From Xylaria sp. FL1777 (taxonomy: Eukaryota; Ascomycota; Sordariomycetes; Xylariales; Xylariaceae), in the NCBI GenBank assembly GCA_022578965.1, contig MU400594.1:62001-126000 (forward strand): 64,000 nt of DNA, written 5' to 3'. The translations under genes were made by a program, and so were the position numbers. Position 1 is the stretch's first letter, and each line of letters starts with the position of its first letter. Below the pieces are notes generated by a model that was given only the letters and a program-made list of their open reading frames with translations, was not told the origin of the DNA and ran no database searches. This document shows positions 22,947-34,504 of this stretch, piece after piece.

Positions 22947-24785
22947 TAATCGACCACCAGTTAACTTTTGAGCTGTATATTCAAATGCTTGAGGAGTACG
23001 GCGTAAACAGTAAGCTAAAGTTCATACCTTTAACAATTTCCTCCGGCTGTTGGTTAATGCCATCCATGGCAACGTGTAGTAAATGAATCCAATACACCAT
23101 ATAAATAAAATCATACGAGGGGTCCCGAAGTGGTTGAACACTATGATAGTCGTTGGTTAACGGTATTTTAATAGTTATATCTGTACAACAGGTAAAGGTG
23201 ATTGGGAATTTCTAGAAGATATGCTTAAATGGTTTTCCTTATCCCTTATTTAGTAAAGTTGCACTACTTGATGATTGCCTATTTTTATACTGAGTTGTGT
23301 CGCAATTCAATGCTATAATTATTGCTGCAGTGTAACAAATACTAATACCGCCGTAGCCACCGTCTCGCGTATATTGCGCAATGCTCGAGGTGAGACATAT
23401 AACGGTATGGTATATTTGGGGGCGTAAAGTGAGAAGCCGCCTCTGGGCGCTATCACTGCCCTTATTACGGGCACAACATGAAGCCATAATCGAACAGCCT
23501 GCACAGCTGAAACCCTCCTAGCTATATATAATCGCACTAGAATGCGATGAACTACATGTAGTCCTCGATTTGGTCCGGACTTGAAATTTTTGCACATAAA
23601 ACATAGTAAATAGAGCCCTAAATCCTAAACTTCTTATAACTAAAGAAGGATTCTGCCACAAGAATGCAAATGGTTTTAAAAAGTATTCCCTTTTATATGT
23701 AAAGGCTGCTGTGACAGGTATGAAGGGCGGTGATTATGGGGCACTTCCCGCAGTGGATCTCCATTTATCCTATAGCCCCTTTGTATGCTTGACAGGCGGG
23801 GACAAGATCTATAAAAGCCTGAGTAATAATACCTATTAAGCGCAGCACTTTTAAAGCAAGATAAACCTATCTACGATATTGCATTACTGTATAGCTATAT
23901 TTTTGACTAATAGGGGCTCGGGCCTTAATTGTCAGTAAAGCTCAAGCGGGAGGACGAAGGATTATAGCACACCACAGACATAGTCAATTGTAAATGCAAC
24001 ACACTGCGCCTATAGGTGCAATTGAGTGTTGGTATATAAGAATGGCTGCTGTGTCAGGGCTTGGAACTGAGAACTTGACTTTATTTAGAATACAACAATC
24101 TGCTGTGTTACTTACTATTGAATTGATTCACCCCTTAGTATTTACTGAGGCATATAAGCGAGGTAGCTCTCCAGCGTGCCTAATAGTCTTAGGAATTCCC
24201 ATCATACATAAGCAGATACGTCACCGACCCCACCAAGCATGGGGTATAAGGTGTCGTTGTATATTGAGGAGTAAGTCTTAATTTAACGTATCACACAATT
24301 CCGCTCCGCCTACTTATCTCATTCGAATTTTACGTGTGTATTGGTACATAGCCATATTGGATGGCAGCTATCGAAACAGTAAAACAAACTCCTCTTCTAC
24401 TTGTGTTTTCAAGGCCTATACAAGCCTTTCAACAACAACAAGTACAATGTTTTTCTCTCCCCCCTTCTTCTCTCTTTTCATTAGATTAGGCTTCTCTTTC
24501 TGACTGCTTCAGAACAACGTGAAGCAGAAGCCAGTAATGCCGCCAGCAAATATATCCCATCCTCTCCTCTCATTATTATTGATTCATTAGTATGACATTA
24601 TTCTTACAGCAGCTAGAAAATCAACGCAAGAACCTGAAGACCAAACATCAAAAGAAATAGTACAAGGGGTCTGGATCGAGCAAAAGATCAAATATCCATG
24701 CCAAATACAGATCGAAAAGAACCGTCAAACCAATAAGCCGAAACCGTAGAATACTGGTATTGATTCTGTGTATGAAACCATGATC
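22947..24785. other. AT-rich, gene-free gap; possible RIP-decayed DNA
   Basis: 1.8 kb rich in A+T and in TA steps (for example about 23600-24000), with many stop codons in all frames and no gene. The makeup differs from neighbouring coding DNA. It resembles DNA mutated by repeat-induced point mutation, but I cannot count dinucleotides reliably by eye. No terminal repeats were found. Confidence 0.4.
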
Positions 24786-27425
24786 TCATGACGATGTATT
24801 TCGCTTGCGAGTGTTGTTCGGGTCGCCTGACCCTAGAGGTGGCCAATTCGTGTCGTCTATACTGCTATCGGACTTGGTCGTCAGACTTGGGAGCTTCTTC
24901 TGCGGGCCTGATCCCTGGAACAACTGGCTCCAATAACGGGGCGTAGGGCTCGTTTGAACATCCGTGGCCACGGGTGTTGATGCAGGCTCTGTCGGCACGG
25001 TCGGTGAGGTCTGGACTGACTCTGCAGGCTGCACTGATGTATCGGGAGTGGTAGGGTTGGCATCCTGAGCTGGCTCCGCAACTGGAGCAGGCGTGGTTTC
25101 ATCGGGTTCACTGTGTATCGTCTCTTCAGTGACGACGGCGAAGTCGTCAGATCCTAAGCTTGAGCCACTGGAAAATCGATGTTCCCAAACAGAATTGAGC
25201 AACTCTAACGAACGTTCCAGTGCTGCAGATACTGAATCAAGGCTTGTTTGTGGATTCGGCGGAAGCGTCGGAGGACCCGAGGTCTGTGGTAGGATCGGTT
25301 GAACCGAGGGTGTGACAATTGACGCATTGTTGGACAGCTCTTGAAAGGTCTTGGGTGCTGTTGTAGGGAGGTTTGACACATCACCAGCCTGCTCAAGCAT
25401 CATACCAAGTGCATTAGTTGGTGTAATCGTGTGAATAGCACGTGCAGGAGCTGTGATCCGAGTTGGGAAGGGGTCTGAAGATTCTGATGGAACATAGCTC
25501 CCAGAAACAACGGCACTCCAGGATTTATTGACCGCGGATTTTTGAGCCAATAATGGAGTCTTCTCACACACGTCTGAGGTAAATGCATCTCCAGTTGGGA
25601 ACGACGGTTGGACTTGGCTTTGCACATCTAGTCCATTCATAGCATCGTCTTTCGTGGCAGGCTGACTGTCATTTTCAACGGTACTCCTAGGCGTATGCGT
25701 TCCGTTTAAGGAAGATAGAGAAAGGACGGGTGAATTAGGAGGCACCAGTGGGAGCTCAAAGGCGTTACACCAGTCCTCAGTATTAACATCTGATTCGCTA
25801 CCCTCAGAACGCACTCGGTTTGGTGTTTCTTGGCCCTTGGCAGAAATGGCCTCACTTTCGAAGTCAGTCTTGATACTCGCGGACATCCATTCAGTAAGAT
25901 TTCCAAGCTTGTAGGCTTCGTCATCGGATTCCTGCTTGATGGAAACGTCAGAATCTATAGAGTTGGCCTCCAAAGCTCGATTTAGAGCTTCGAGGCTGCT
26001 GCAGGAGCTAGACTTTACAATATTCCGGGGGGCCAGAATTTTGTCCTCAGCTTCTTCGCACCAGAGAAAGCCGGCCGCGCTGTGGGTCTCCATGTCCTGG
26101 GCTATACCACCATTTGCCTCATTGGCAATGTTATGACGATGGTCATACTGGGAGGGGCCGTGACTTCCTTGAATGGTAGGTGAAGGAATTCCACTCACAG
26201 AAGCTCGTCGAATATAGGACTCAGACAAGCTGCGTGACCTAGGGTAGGGACTTCGTCCTCTCCGAGTGGTACGGTAAGCATCTTCCGCACTCAGCATCTC
26301 AAGCCGAGGACTACGAATGAACAATGGACTATCCTGTGAAGCGATGTCTTCGTCATCGTAGCTAAATAAGCTCTGGCTATTTCCATGATGAAGGCAATTA
26401 TAGTACGCTGCGTCATTGGAACGTTGAAGTTGTTCCAGGTTCTCCCGGCGCATCTCAAATAAAGACTTATTCTCTTCATTTGTATGGGGTTCAAAGCCGA
26501 CAGCTTGTGCACTATAGGGCGGGTCCCGATTTGTATCCTGATTGAACTGGTTAGTCTGCAAAAGACTGGTGTCGTTGCCAGGCATAGGCTCTGGGCACAT
26601 CTGATTGCAACTGGAATTGTAAAAGGGGGAAGTAACTCTATCTTGGTATTGGTAATACTGGCCCCAGCCGTGAACTGGCAGATAAGTGCATCCTGGCGGA
26701 GCGGTCCCTGAGGAAGCATGGAAAGGTGGGATTGGTGCTGCCTGATGTGGATAGTATTGGTACTGAGGATGTCTACGAGCTCGGTATTGAAAATCAAAAG
26801 GAGCTCTTGAACCACCAGTATTTGTGTAATACCCGTAGGATGACGATGGGTGAAACCTTCCTCGAGGTGCTGAACCATTGGTAGTCCGGTGCCAGTTGTT
26901 TGAATTTACAGTCCATGGCTGCGACCGATTGTGACCTTGAGATGTAAAATTGTTATTGCTCTGTGATCCATTTGCAGTTAGTCGGACATCTCCGTCGGTA
27001 GGCTGGGTACTCTCAGTCGGGACGGTTCTATTGGAGTCGTTTTGCGTCTTATGCCTGTCCTTGGTATCGAACGATTGAAGTGATGTTGAACGCCTAATAG
27101 GCGCAAGCTGGAGGGTTTTGCAAGGCTCTAAAACCCCACTCGCAGAATCGCCTCCCTTGAAGGGAATGCGGGTGACTGTCTCAATGATAGGACCAGAACC
27201 GGATGGGCTAACAGAGAGAACGGTATCTTCACCGCTAGCTCCAAGATGTAAGAGAGGAGCGTGATGTGGATGCAGATAGCATTCCGTCTCTTCCACTACA
27301 CGAAATCTGAACTGTGTACTGCGAGGACAATGTATAAGGGGTGGATGCATGGAACTGCAACACTCAGTGAACCGCGGATAACCGCAGAAGCACCTCGAGC
27401 AGATGTAATAAATAAGGATGCACAT
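24786..27425 (-). CDS. Large low-complexity (disordered) protein, uncharacterised
   Basis: A single open frame of 879 codons starting with ATG at 27425. The first 35 residues are Cys-rich (YYICSRCFCGYPRFTECC), which may form a small zinc site; similar short N-terminal Cys clusters occur in other fungal proteins of unknown role. The rest is rich in Ser, Thr, Pro, Gln and Asn, for example an RG/Y-rich zone with many Tyr and Gln at about 150-300. Next come acidic Ser stretches and a Pro/Thr-rich zone near 800. The C-terminus has WPPLGSGD before a basic tail. SWSAVVSGS near residue 650 and the WPPLG end faintly recall RNA-binding adaptor proteins, but this is weak. Such composition suggests a scaffold or RNA-granule protein. 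No splice needed; introns inside disordered regions cannot be excluded. Confidence 0.7.
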   Translation of the reverse strand: MCILIYYICSRCFCGYPRFTECCSSMHPPLIHCPRSTQFRFRVVEETECYLHPHHAPLLHLGASGEDTVLSVSPSGSGPIIETVTRIPFKGGDSASGVLEPCKTLQLAPIRRSTSLQSFDTKDRHKTQNDSNRTVPTESTQPTDGDVRLTANGSQSNNNFTSQGHNRSQPWTVNSNNWHRTTNGSAPRGRFHPSSSYGYYTNTGGSRAPFDFQYRARRHPQYQYYPHQAAPIPPFHASSGTAPPGCTYLPVHGWGQYYQYQDRVTSPFYNSSCNQMCPEPMPGNDTSLLQTNQFNQDTNRDPPYSAQAVGFEPHTNEENKSLFEMRRENLEQLQRSNDAAYYNCLHHGNSQSLFSYDDEDIASQDSPLFIRSPRLEMLSAEDAYRTTRRGRSPYPRSRSLSESYIRRASVSGIPSPTIQGSHGPSQYDHRHNIANEANGGIAQDMETHSAAGFLWCEEAEDKILAPRNIVKSSSCSSLEALNRALEANSIDSDVSIKQESDDEAYKLGNLTEWMSASIKTDFESEAISAKGQETPNRVRSEGSESDVNTEDWCNAFELPLVPPNSPVLSLSSLNGTHTPRSTVENDSQPATKDDAMNGLDVQSQVQPSFPTGDAFTSDVCEKTPLLAQKSAVNKSWSAVVSGSYVPSESSDPFPTRITAPARAIHTITPTNALGMMLEQAGDVSNLPTTAPKTFQELSNNASIVTPSVQPILPQTSGPPTLPPNPQTSLDSVSAALERSLELLNSVWEHRFSSGSSLGSDDFAVVTEETIHSEPDETTPAPVAEPAQDANPTTPDTSVQPAESVQTSPTVPTEPASTPVATDVQTSPTPRYWSQLFQGSGPQKKLPSLTTKSDSSIDDTNWPPLGSGDPNNTRKRNTSS

Positions 27426-29418
27426 TTCGAAGGTATCGCCGGAGGCTGGTTGACTTCAGGAAGAAGTAATTATGCAGTGCAGTATGAACGGATTGCCAGG
27501 GGAAATGACTCTGTTTGTACGAGAGCTGAGTGAAATCACTGCTCTCTTCTAGGTCAGATGATATACGAAGAGCTTGAACCACGGCGGGAAGCTGATAGCA
27601 GGGAGAATGTAGTGTTCGTTATGTGATCAAAGGAGAAAGAACGGGATTATGCACCTATGCACAAACAACTCAGGCCGCTGAAATTCTGCGACTTCAACTT
27701 GTGAGAAGGCAAGTCGAATGGACAGGCTTTGCTGCGTTCGAGCAGACAATCGATTTGGCTTGAGTCGGACTCTTATCAAAGAGCTTGCTCCGATATAGAA
27801 TTACGGGATATAAACTTGCGGAAAATATGTGTTGCACGGCTGTGATACTTTAGAACTAGTTTTTATTAGTGATTCCTGAAGATCATGTCTCTCGAAGGTA
27901 GACTGGGAGACTGGGATAGGTGCAGCAGGCAATATGATGGCATAAGACTGGCTATCTAGGCAGAGTGGGCGAACAAAAAGGTGCAACACGTCTGGAACCA
28001 AGTGGAAGATTATGTGTAGAAATTCAGTTATTCCACTTACTATTTTGCAGTACCAGTGACAACGACCACGAAGATGCAGTTGCCGATGTCGTTGCAACCT
28101 GCCGGCGTGTTTGCGCTGAGGTGCCGATCACAAGAGACAGGAGAATCGAAAGTCTCCCTGTGTGCTAGGAACAGTGTTATTAAAGTAGGATGTGATTTGA
28201 GGCGTGAATGTTGCGAGTTGGTACAGATGTCTGGAGAAGTGAGGCAAAACAAAGAAGTAGGTAGGACAGGGACGGTAAGAAGGCGAGTAGGTGTAGAGTG
28301 CCTGAGGTGAGCTGTGCTAAAGTAGAGAAGGGCAGCAGCACAACAGTTGCAAGATAATTGTAGGCTAAAGACTGTGTGTGCACTGATGTGATTCAATGGA
28401 ACAGAATTAGGGCATAAACAAGAATTGGTGGTAAGGAAAACGGAAGAGCTGCGCCGTGGTATTCTCATGCGTGTGTATGCACGCGTTTTCACACTTACGC
28501 CCATCGTCTCACAGCAACGAGTAGTTACTGCATTCATGCAGAGTATATATCGCTTAAGCTACAATAAGTCACCACACCCCAAGCACAATGGGAGGATATA
28601 CTTCAGATGGACAAGCTAGCCCACAGACGTGCCGTAAGGATTCCATATCATCATTTGCACGAGCTCTGAAGGTTGGATAGTGATGTCCAAAGCCCTTGTG
28701 ATAGGGGGCCACTAGAATTAGAAGGCGTTGTTCACAGGTAAAGAGATTTATAATCCAAACATCAAAGCCAGGCACAAGCCAAATTAGAATGCTGCAACTT
28801 TCTCTCCAAGCTCAAATTTAAATAAACTGAGCGAGGGTCTATGGGAGGGTCTAGGTTTGGCATAGATGAATTCGTCGCATACAACATCAAAGATGTGTTA
28901 AAACTTCTCTTTATGGTGTGGCTGCCCCTTGCATTAGTCACTGTCCCATATCTACCTTCTAGATAGATCATGTACCTAATGCAGTATCTAGAAAAAAACT
29001 GATGACTCACCAAAAAGTTAATAAAAAGAAGCTTTACATCGAAAGTGAGTGGTGATCGTTGCAATAGTTTTGCGGAAGATCCAAGAGCCAAGTGACATGT
29101 AGCCCCACAATCTACAAAAGGGGGGAGCAAGACACAGTGCAAGCTCACATATCGCACGTACATACCTACTGGGTACCGCCTCCTGCCTATGTACTACCTA
29201 AGGTACCTACCTAGGGAGGTAAATCAAGTTGACTTAGCACCTTAAGTACCTAGTATATAGGTACCTCCTTGGTACCTACATGTATAGATGCAGGCGACAC
29301 AGCCAAACACACGCATCTATCCAGCTAAGTGAGCTCACTATACAATCCTTTTTAGTCATCCTCATAAACCAAAAATTGGGCTGTTCAACTCTAACATCCT
29401 GAGCCTCATTTGGAAGCC
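27426..29418. other. Intergenic, no gene seen
   Basis: 2 kb. A 165-codon minus-strand frame at 28040-28537 is Cys/Ser/Thr-rich with no domain and is rejected. The right end holds a dense GGTACCTA motif block (see 29160-29290). Confidence 0.5.
29160..29290. repeat. GGTACCTA/CCTAGGTA motif cluster
   Basis: Within 130 bp there are at least six copies or near-copies of GGTACCTA, TAGGTACC, CCTACCTAGG and TTAAGTACCTAG, some overlapping and palindromic (GGTACC, CCTAGG). The same unit makes up blocks at about 9.7, 13.8 and 44.2-44.7 kb. It lies 130 bp downstream of the deaminase gene stop. Confidence 0.65.
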
Positions 29419-31496
29419 TCACACAGGTTGCATCGTCACCCTGATTATTCCTTCTTCATGTCTTAAATAGATGTTGTTGGTTGTGTCTGTGCTGTGAGAA
29501 ATCTCTTCTCCAGTCAGAGACTCAATATCAACAGCAATGACCCCTCGGAGTCTTAGCTGTTCGAAATCCTCAGACGAAAGCCACTCCGCCCTACAAGAGA
29601 GTTGTCTTCCGAAGTTGTCACTCGGTACCTGCTGTTGACGACCCCGGGCGTATTCAAACTGGAACTTTAAAGGACCCAAAGGATACACCGGAGATATCTC
29701 GCCTGACACAATAATATAGGACCTGGCTTCCTCTTGGGGTTCTTGAATTGTATCTGCCGATAATGCACAAGCTTCAGCTTCAGTGTGTAGAGCCACTGAG
29801 CCGACTGATGTGAGAGACTCAGAAACAGAATCTTCAGAGCTCGCAAGGTTCTCGGGCTCTGCATCTTCAACTGGTCGTGCTCCCTCCGACATAGCCCTGC
29901 CTTGACTGTCTGTCGTGACCCGTTCAGCCGATATGGAGGCGTCGTTAATGACATCGGCTTTGAGCTGTTCGAGTTTCTTGTCTCCACCAATACTATTCAA
30001 AAGAGAGCTACTCTCCGACTGTGCCGATAACGATAACCATGTTATGGTACTTAGGTCACTCTCGATGGGATCGGGATAGTTGGTCCGTGTTTTCCTCTCG
30101 TGCAAGGTTTTCAGACTTTCTATCACCATTTTTTCAAGGTACTGGTTAAACCTTGTTACAATATCATTACCCCATTTACCTGGCAGATTTGGTAGACGCC
30201 ACCCTGGATACAATCTCCCGTGAGAGCGCGCCATGTGAATTTTTCCATGGAAGAGAATAAATGCATTGCAGAGCCAACAGGCACTCTTACTTGAGCAAAT
30301 TACTCGGGGTAAAAGCGACTTCCCCTGTAACATGGTCTGACAGTAATAGAGAAGCTGAATTTCTGCGTGGATTTTCGAGTTTTTCAGGGCTTCCTTCACC
30401 TGGTCTTCAAACTGCGTGTTTGCTTTCTCTTCTGATATTTTGAGCAGGTTACACATCCGCCGGAAGTCATTCAGTGATACTTTCATATTTGGGATTCGAG
30501 ATATCGTGGAATGGATATTTGGGCTGTAGCCTTTGTTGATGGTGGGCCGGTTGAAGGCATCGTTCGGTAATTCAACCACAACTACCTGCATTTGTCGCAC
30601 TTGGGGAAAATTACGCGCCGCACGACATAAAATCCTAGCAGATTCTCGATACCGTGAGACCTTCCGGGTCATATTCAATAGGTGAGATCGTATGCTAACA
30701 TCCACTTCCCGATTGGGGACGGATCCCAAAATATCCTCATATCTCTCGGTTTGTCGAAGCGAGTTTACACTGTCAACCAGTGCCCCCAATGCTATAGGTG
30801 TCTGATGCTTCTCCCAAGAAACAGCAAGTTTCAAGACATTTTGAGCTTTTTCCAAGAACAACTTTGTAGTTTTCGACGGATTGTGGTGGAGATAATCTAC
30901 AACACGTTTTAGGCTGTCTGCAATCGTCATTCTTCTTTTATTGGCAGAGTCTCTCGTTTTCTTTGTAAAGCGCAAGCGACAGAGAATTCGGTTTTTGCAG
31001 AGTTCTATGATTAAGGTGAACACCTCTCGTTCAATATCTCGGGAGGCATCTATACATTGCTATTAGGGTGATAACAACGTCATATGGTATAGTATAGTAT
31101 CAGTGCCTTACCGTCCGCGTGCCGAATGGTAGCTGCAATACCCTCGAAGCCTTCTTTTATATCCGATGCATATTCTCTCCATTTCATGGAGAGACATTTT
31201 CTATTCACGGCGAGCAGAATGTTTGAAGATTGTTTTTGAGGTATCTCTTGGAGGCACACGGCTGGAATATAGTCCGGATTATCCTCTATATGCGCTAGGA
31301 AAGCGAGGGTACTGACTAATCTTCGTTCCTCGTCGAAAGGGAGAGAATGGCCGGCTTCCTTGGATTGTATTTCGGTTATAGGATTTAAGGACGGTTGGGC
31401 TGGGACAGGGTGAAGCAGATGTAGGATGGCTATATTTTCTGTACACTTGACGGCAACATCCGAGTGGGTTGTGCTCGACATTTTCTTCCCGCCCAT
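29419..31496 (-). CDS. OTT_1508-like deaminase family protein
   Basis: Two exons, 31496..31112 and 31049..29419, in phase across a 62-bp intron, about 671 residues (start MGGKKMSS, or MSS five residues later). The core zinc-deaminase motifs are clear: IHAEIQLLYYC (HAE at about 356-358) and SKSACWLCNAF (CxxC at about 386-389), followed by HMARSHGRLYPGW. This matches the OTT_1508-like deaminase group (Pfam PF14441), found in fungi and in bacterial toxin-like proteins. His and two Cys would bind zinc and Glu would shuttle protons. The substrate of fungal members is unknown; nucleic acid or nucleotide is inferred from the superfamily. The N-terminal 340 residues are helical with no known domain; the C-terminal 150 are disordered then beta-rich. 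All catalytic residues are intact. Confidence 0.85.
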
Positions 31497-33271
31497 CTTA
31501 CTTAAAGTGAGTGACCGACATCAATACTAACTACGCGACAATCAAGTATTGATTCAAGATCAAGAAATACATGCTTGCGGGGTCAACACCACCAATTGAG
31601 CAGACCACGGGTATATGCAGCCTCACTGTATTTAGATACTACCTTAGCTTATGTAATATCATGTGTAGAAATGACTGTGTACTGTGGAAAGTAGGACAAA
31701 TCACATGACATGGAAAGGGGCAGATAAGAGCTGACTTTGGAGTTTTGTGCCCGGCGTATCGAGTTGTAGCCATACCCATGAGAGACACGCATGGCTCGTG
31801 CCCCTCATTACTAATTATCATATGAGGTACTGGCCGGTAGGCTGAGGTTGAAATTATACTTAACTAGCCAATCGCGACGCGTCATAACGCGATACCACTT
31901 TCTCTAGAATAAAGAAGTGTCTCTGTTTGCTGTTAGTAGCAACCACCCGGTGTAGAATTTCGGAGTTCTTACGCAGCGACATGTATTTATAATACCCATG
32001 CCTTGACTTCTCTATCGAGAGCCTTGCTGTCATTTTTCCTATGAACCAGCTAGGAGACAACAGTCTTTCCAACAACAAGTGAGTATAATTATTGTCGCAA
32101 ACGAACGCAAACACTTCTTGTTGCCAGAAATTGAACTTCTTCTAGGATACCGACATCTTAACACCCCTGCCATCACACCAACAAACGGTCAAGATACCAT
32201 AAATAACATTCAATAGAGGGAAAATCAGGCAAGTGACATAGAGTTCAGCCGAGAGATTTATTGTACAGCAATACTTCACTTGCCCTTAAACTTTGAGTGA
32301 CTGCGTTATGCTTAAAGGACTTGTGTAACTTCTCGAGAACTGTGTAAAGATCTAAATATAAATAATAGTCCCGTGTAGGAAGCTTGGAAACCACACCATG
32401 TCATGTCGACTTTGGTTATTATATTAAACCTCTAATACCAATCTTTTTTGTAAAGAATTGCTCAAGAAGTTGATTAGGGAATTATGCACGACTGGTAAAA
32501 TGTGTATGTACGACTTAAAGTATCATTTATATCTCTTAATATCCGAAGAAATTGCTATTTAGAGGGTCGTATAATATGAGCCCTGAGGGGGAAATACTGC
32601 TTTCCGTTGTATTCTTAAATGCTTCCAATAGCAACAATGCGACTCCCCTGGTATTGGCTCTCGTGTTCAATTCTTACGTCTTCCTGTGCCTCCCAGCTTG
32701 TTTAAGAATATGAAAACTTCAACACAGCAGTAAAACATGCATCAGTTCCCCCGTAGTCACTGGACAAAGCACCATCCTTGAGAATGAATTGCTCACTTCC
32801 CGATTCTGTCTGTTGCATAAAATAGTGTAGTAGTAGAGCCATGTGCATGCACGATATTTCCAGAAATTTACTCACCCAGGCTAATCATTGAGGCCTTGAA
32901 CCATGAAAGCTCTACGCGTGGAATTATCTTTGTTTTCTAGTCATGACATTGGCGTAACTATACAACTCGGTGATGACTTAGCTATGTTGCCCCAGATTTT
33001 CGCAAGAAGTACAATGTTGCTGCCTTCAACGCGTTCTATGTTGTATCTCAACAACAATCCATCGCACCTCTCTATTCTCTTCTCCGACCCCTTTCTTTAT
33101 TCCCTTTCATGCACAGAATTCCTGCCTAGTAGCTATTCCCAATAGCTTCCCTTTAAGGCATATAGTATCTTCAGTGTACAAAACCCTGCTTATATCCCAT
33201 CACATTTATGGCATCATGAACTACAACATATCGAAAAAAAAACCCCTCATCTTTCTAGAACGAGAACTCCC
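31497..33271. other. Intergenic, no gene seen
   Basis: 1.8 kb, AT-rich. Small frames (for example 31860-32114 minus) show no domain. The last about 150 bp before 33272 is CT-rich and looks like the leader of the RRM gene. Confidence 0.5.
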
Positions 33272-34504
33272 ATGGATCCTCTATTCCCCTACCCTTCTAA
33301 TAGTACTGGCCACTATCCTCAAGTCTCTATCAACTACTCTACCAACGACAACGATAATATTAATCACACTCAGAGTAATTACCCCCGGAACGACACCAGC
33401 ACCCGTCCAGGAGGAAATACAATCGCTCAGAATGTGCCCGCCCCTCCAGGCTATCCTTCCTTGCCTGAGACTCTGGCGCGAATTCTCCGTCTCGCTCCAC
33501 CCACGCACAATGTGATTGGGATGCCTCAGAACACGTTGATGTATTCGGGAGGACCTAACAATAACTTTTCTGTCTGGGCTCCAGCCCAGGCTTCCGGGCA
33601 TACACCAATCACGACTCTTCTCACTGGCGTCTCGCATAACTACCAAGGAGATCCTTATCTCAGAGCCAACCAGTCAGCCAACATCCCTGATGAGCTGAAT
33701 ACCTCGGTCTGGATCACAAACCTGCCACCTAATCTCAACCACAAGATGCTTCTGGACAACGTCCGCAACTGCGGAAAGATTTATGCTGCCGTTGTCAACG
33801 CACCGGGAAACGGCCACATCACGGCGGCCAGCAAGATTGTCTTCTTCGACGTAGCTGGTGTTCAGAATTTGCTTCGACAATTCAACGCCGGCGACTTCAG
33901 GGTCGAGGGCTATATGCCACGCGTTGGCTACAACCGAATAAAGACCGAGGCCAGGCTGCTCGGCGCCGCCAGCCGCGTCTTAAATATCGAGGGCCCTAGT
34001 TGTATCGTCAACCAGCGATTTCTCGCATATCTGTTTCAGACTTACGGCATTAAGTGGCAGGACGAAGTGGTTATTGTGTTGTCAAATAGGGACGGAATTA
34101 CGCGACTGGAGTGGCGATTTGGAAGCTATCGCTGTCAGGCGGAGTCTGCTCGCCATCTCATCGACCGGGTGAAGAGACTACAACCCCCGATTCCAGAGTG
34201 GCAGAGCGTCGCCGTCAATTTTGGTGTTGACCCCTGTGCACCTAGGTCGAGTAGGTGGTCCCTCTGTTGGCTTTGTCCTTAACACCCTGGTTGTTTAGGT
34301 AGTGGAAATAGCTAACTGTCGTTAGGTATACAACAGCCATCAGGCATCCAACAACCATTAGGCATGCAACAGCCATTAGGTATGCAACAGATGGTTACGT
34401 ACCAAAAGGCTTCAACGCCATATTTGGGCCACGATAACCGGCATACCCCCATCGATACATTCTTGCCTGCCTTCCACCGAGCAGCGACCAATCACACGTT
34501 TTGA
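33272..34504 (+). CDS. RRM-like RNA-binding protein, fungal
   Basis: Main exon opens at ATG 33272. A disordered Asn/Pro/Ser-rich N-terminal half leads to an RRM: NTSVWITNLPPNLNHKMLLDNVRNCGKIYAAVV (RNP2-like strand and helix 1), then SKIVFFDVAGVQNLL (RNP1 position, without the classical aromatic pair). After it comes a second conserved block SRVLNIEGPSC...LEWRFGSYRCQAES, typical of this fungal family. The open frame stops at 34282, but a further exon in another frame, about 34328-34504, reads GIQQP/GMQQPLG repeats and ends TFHRAATNHTF-like, so an intron of about 100 bp near 34220-34325 is likely; its exact borders are unclear because candidate donors are weak. Role inferred: RNA binding. Target unknown. 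Confidence 0.78.
34322..34392 (+). repeat. Short tandem repeat encoding QQPLG units
   Basis: Four imperfect copies of an 18-base unit, GGCATGCAACAGCCATTA and variants, encoding G-I/M-QQP-S/L. It forms the start of the probable last exon of the RRM gene. Confidence 0.7.

Noticed and set aside
28040..28537. 165-codon minus-strand frame rich in Cys, Ser and Thr
   Set aside because: Low-complexity reading of an A/G-rich plus strand; no conserved pattern.
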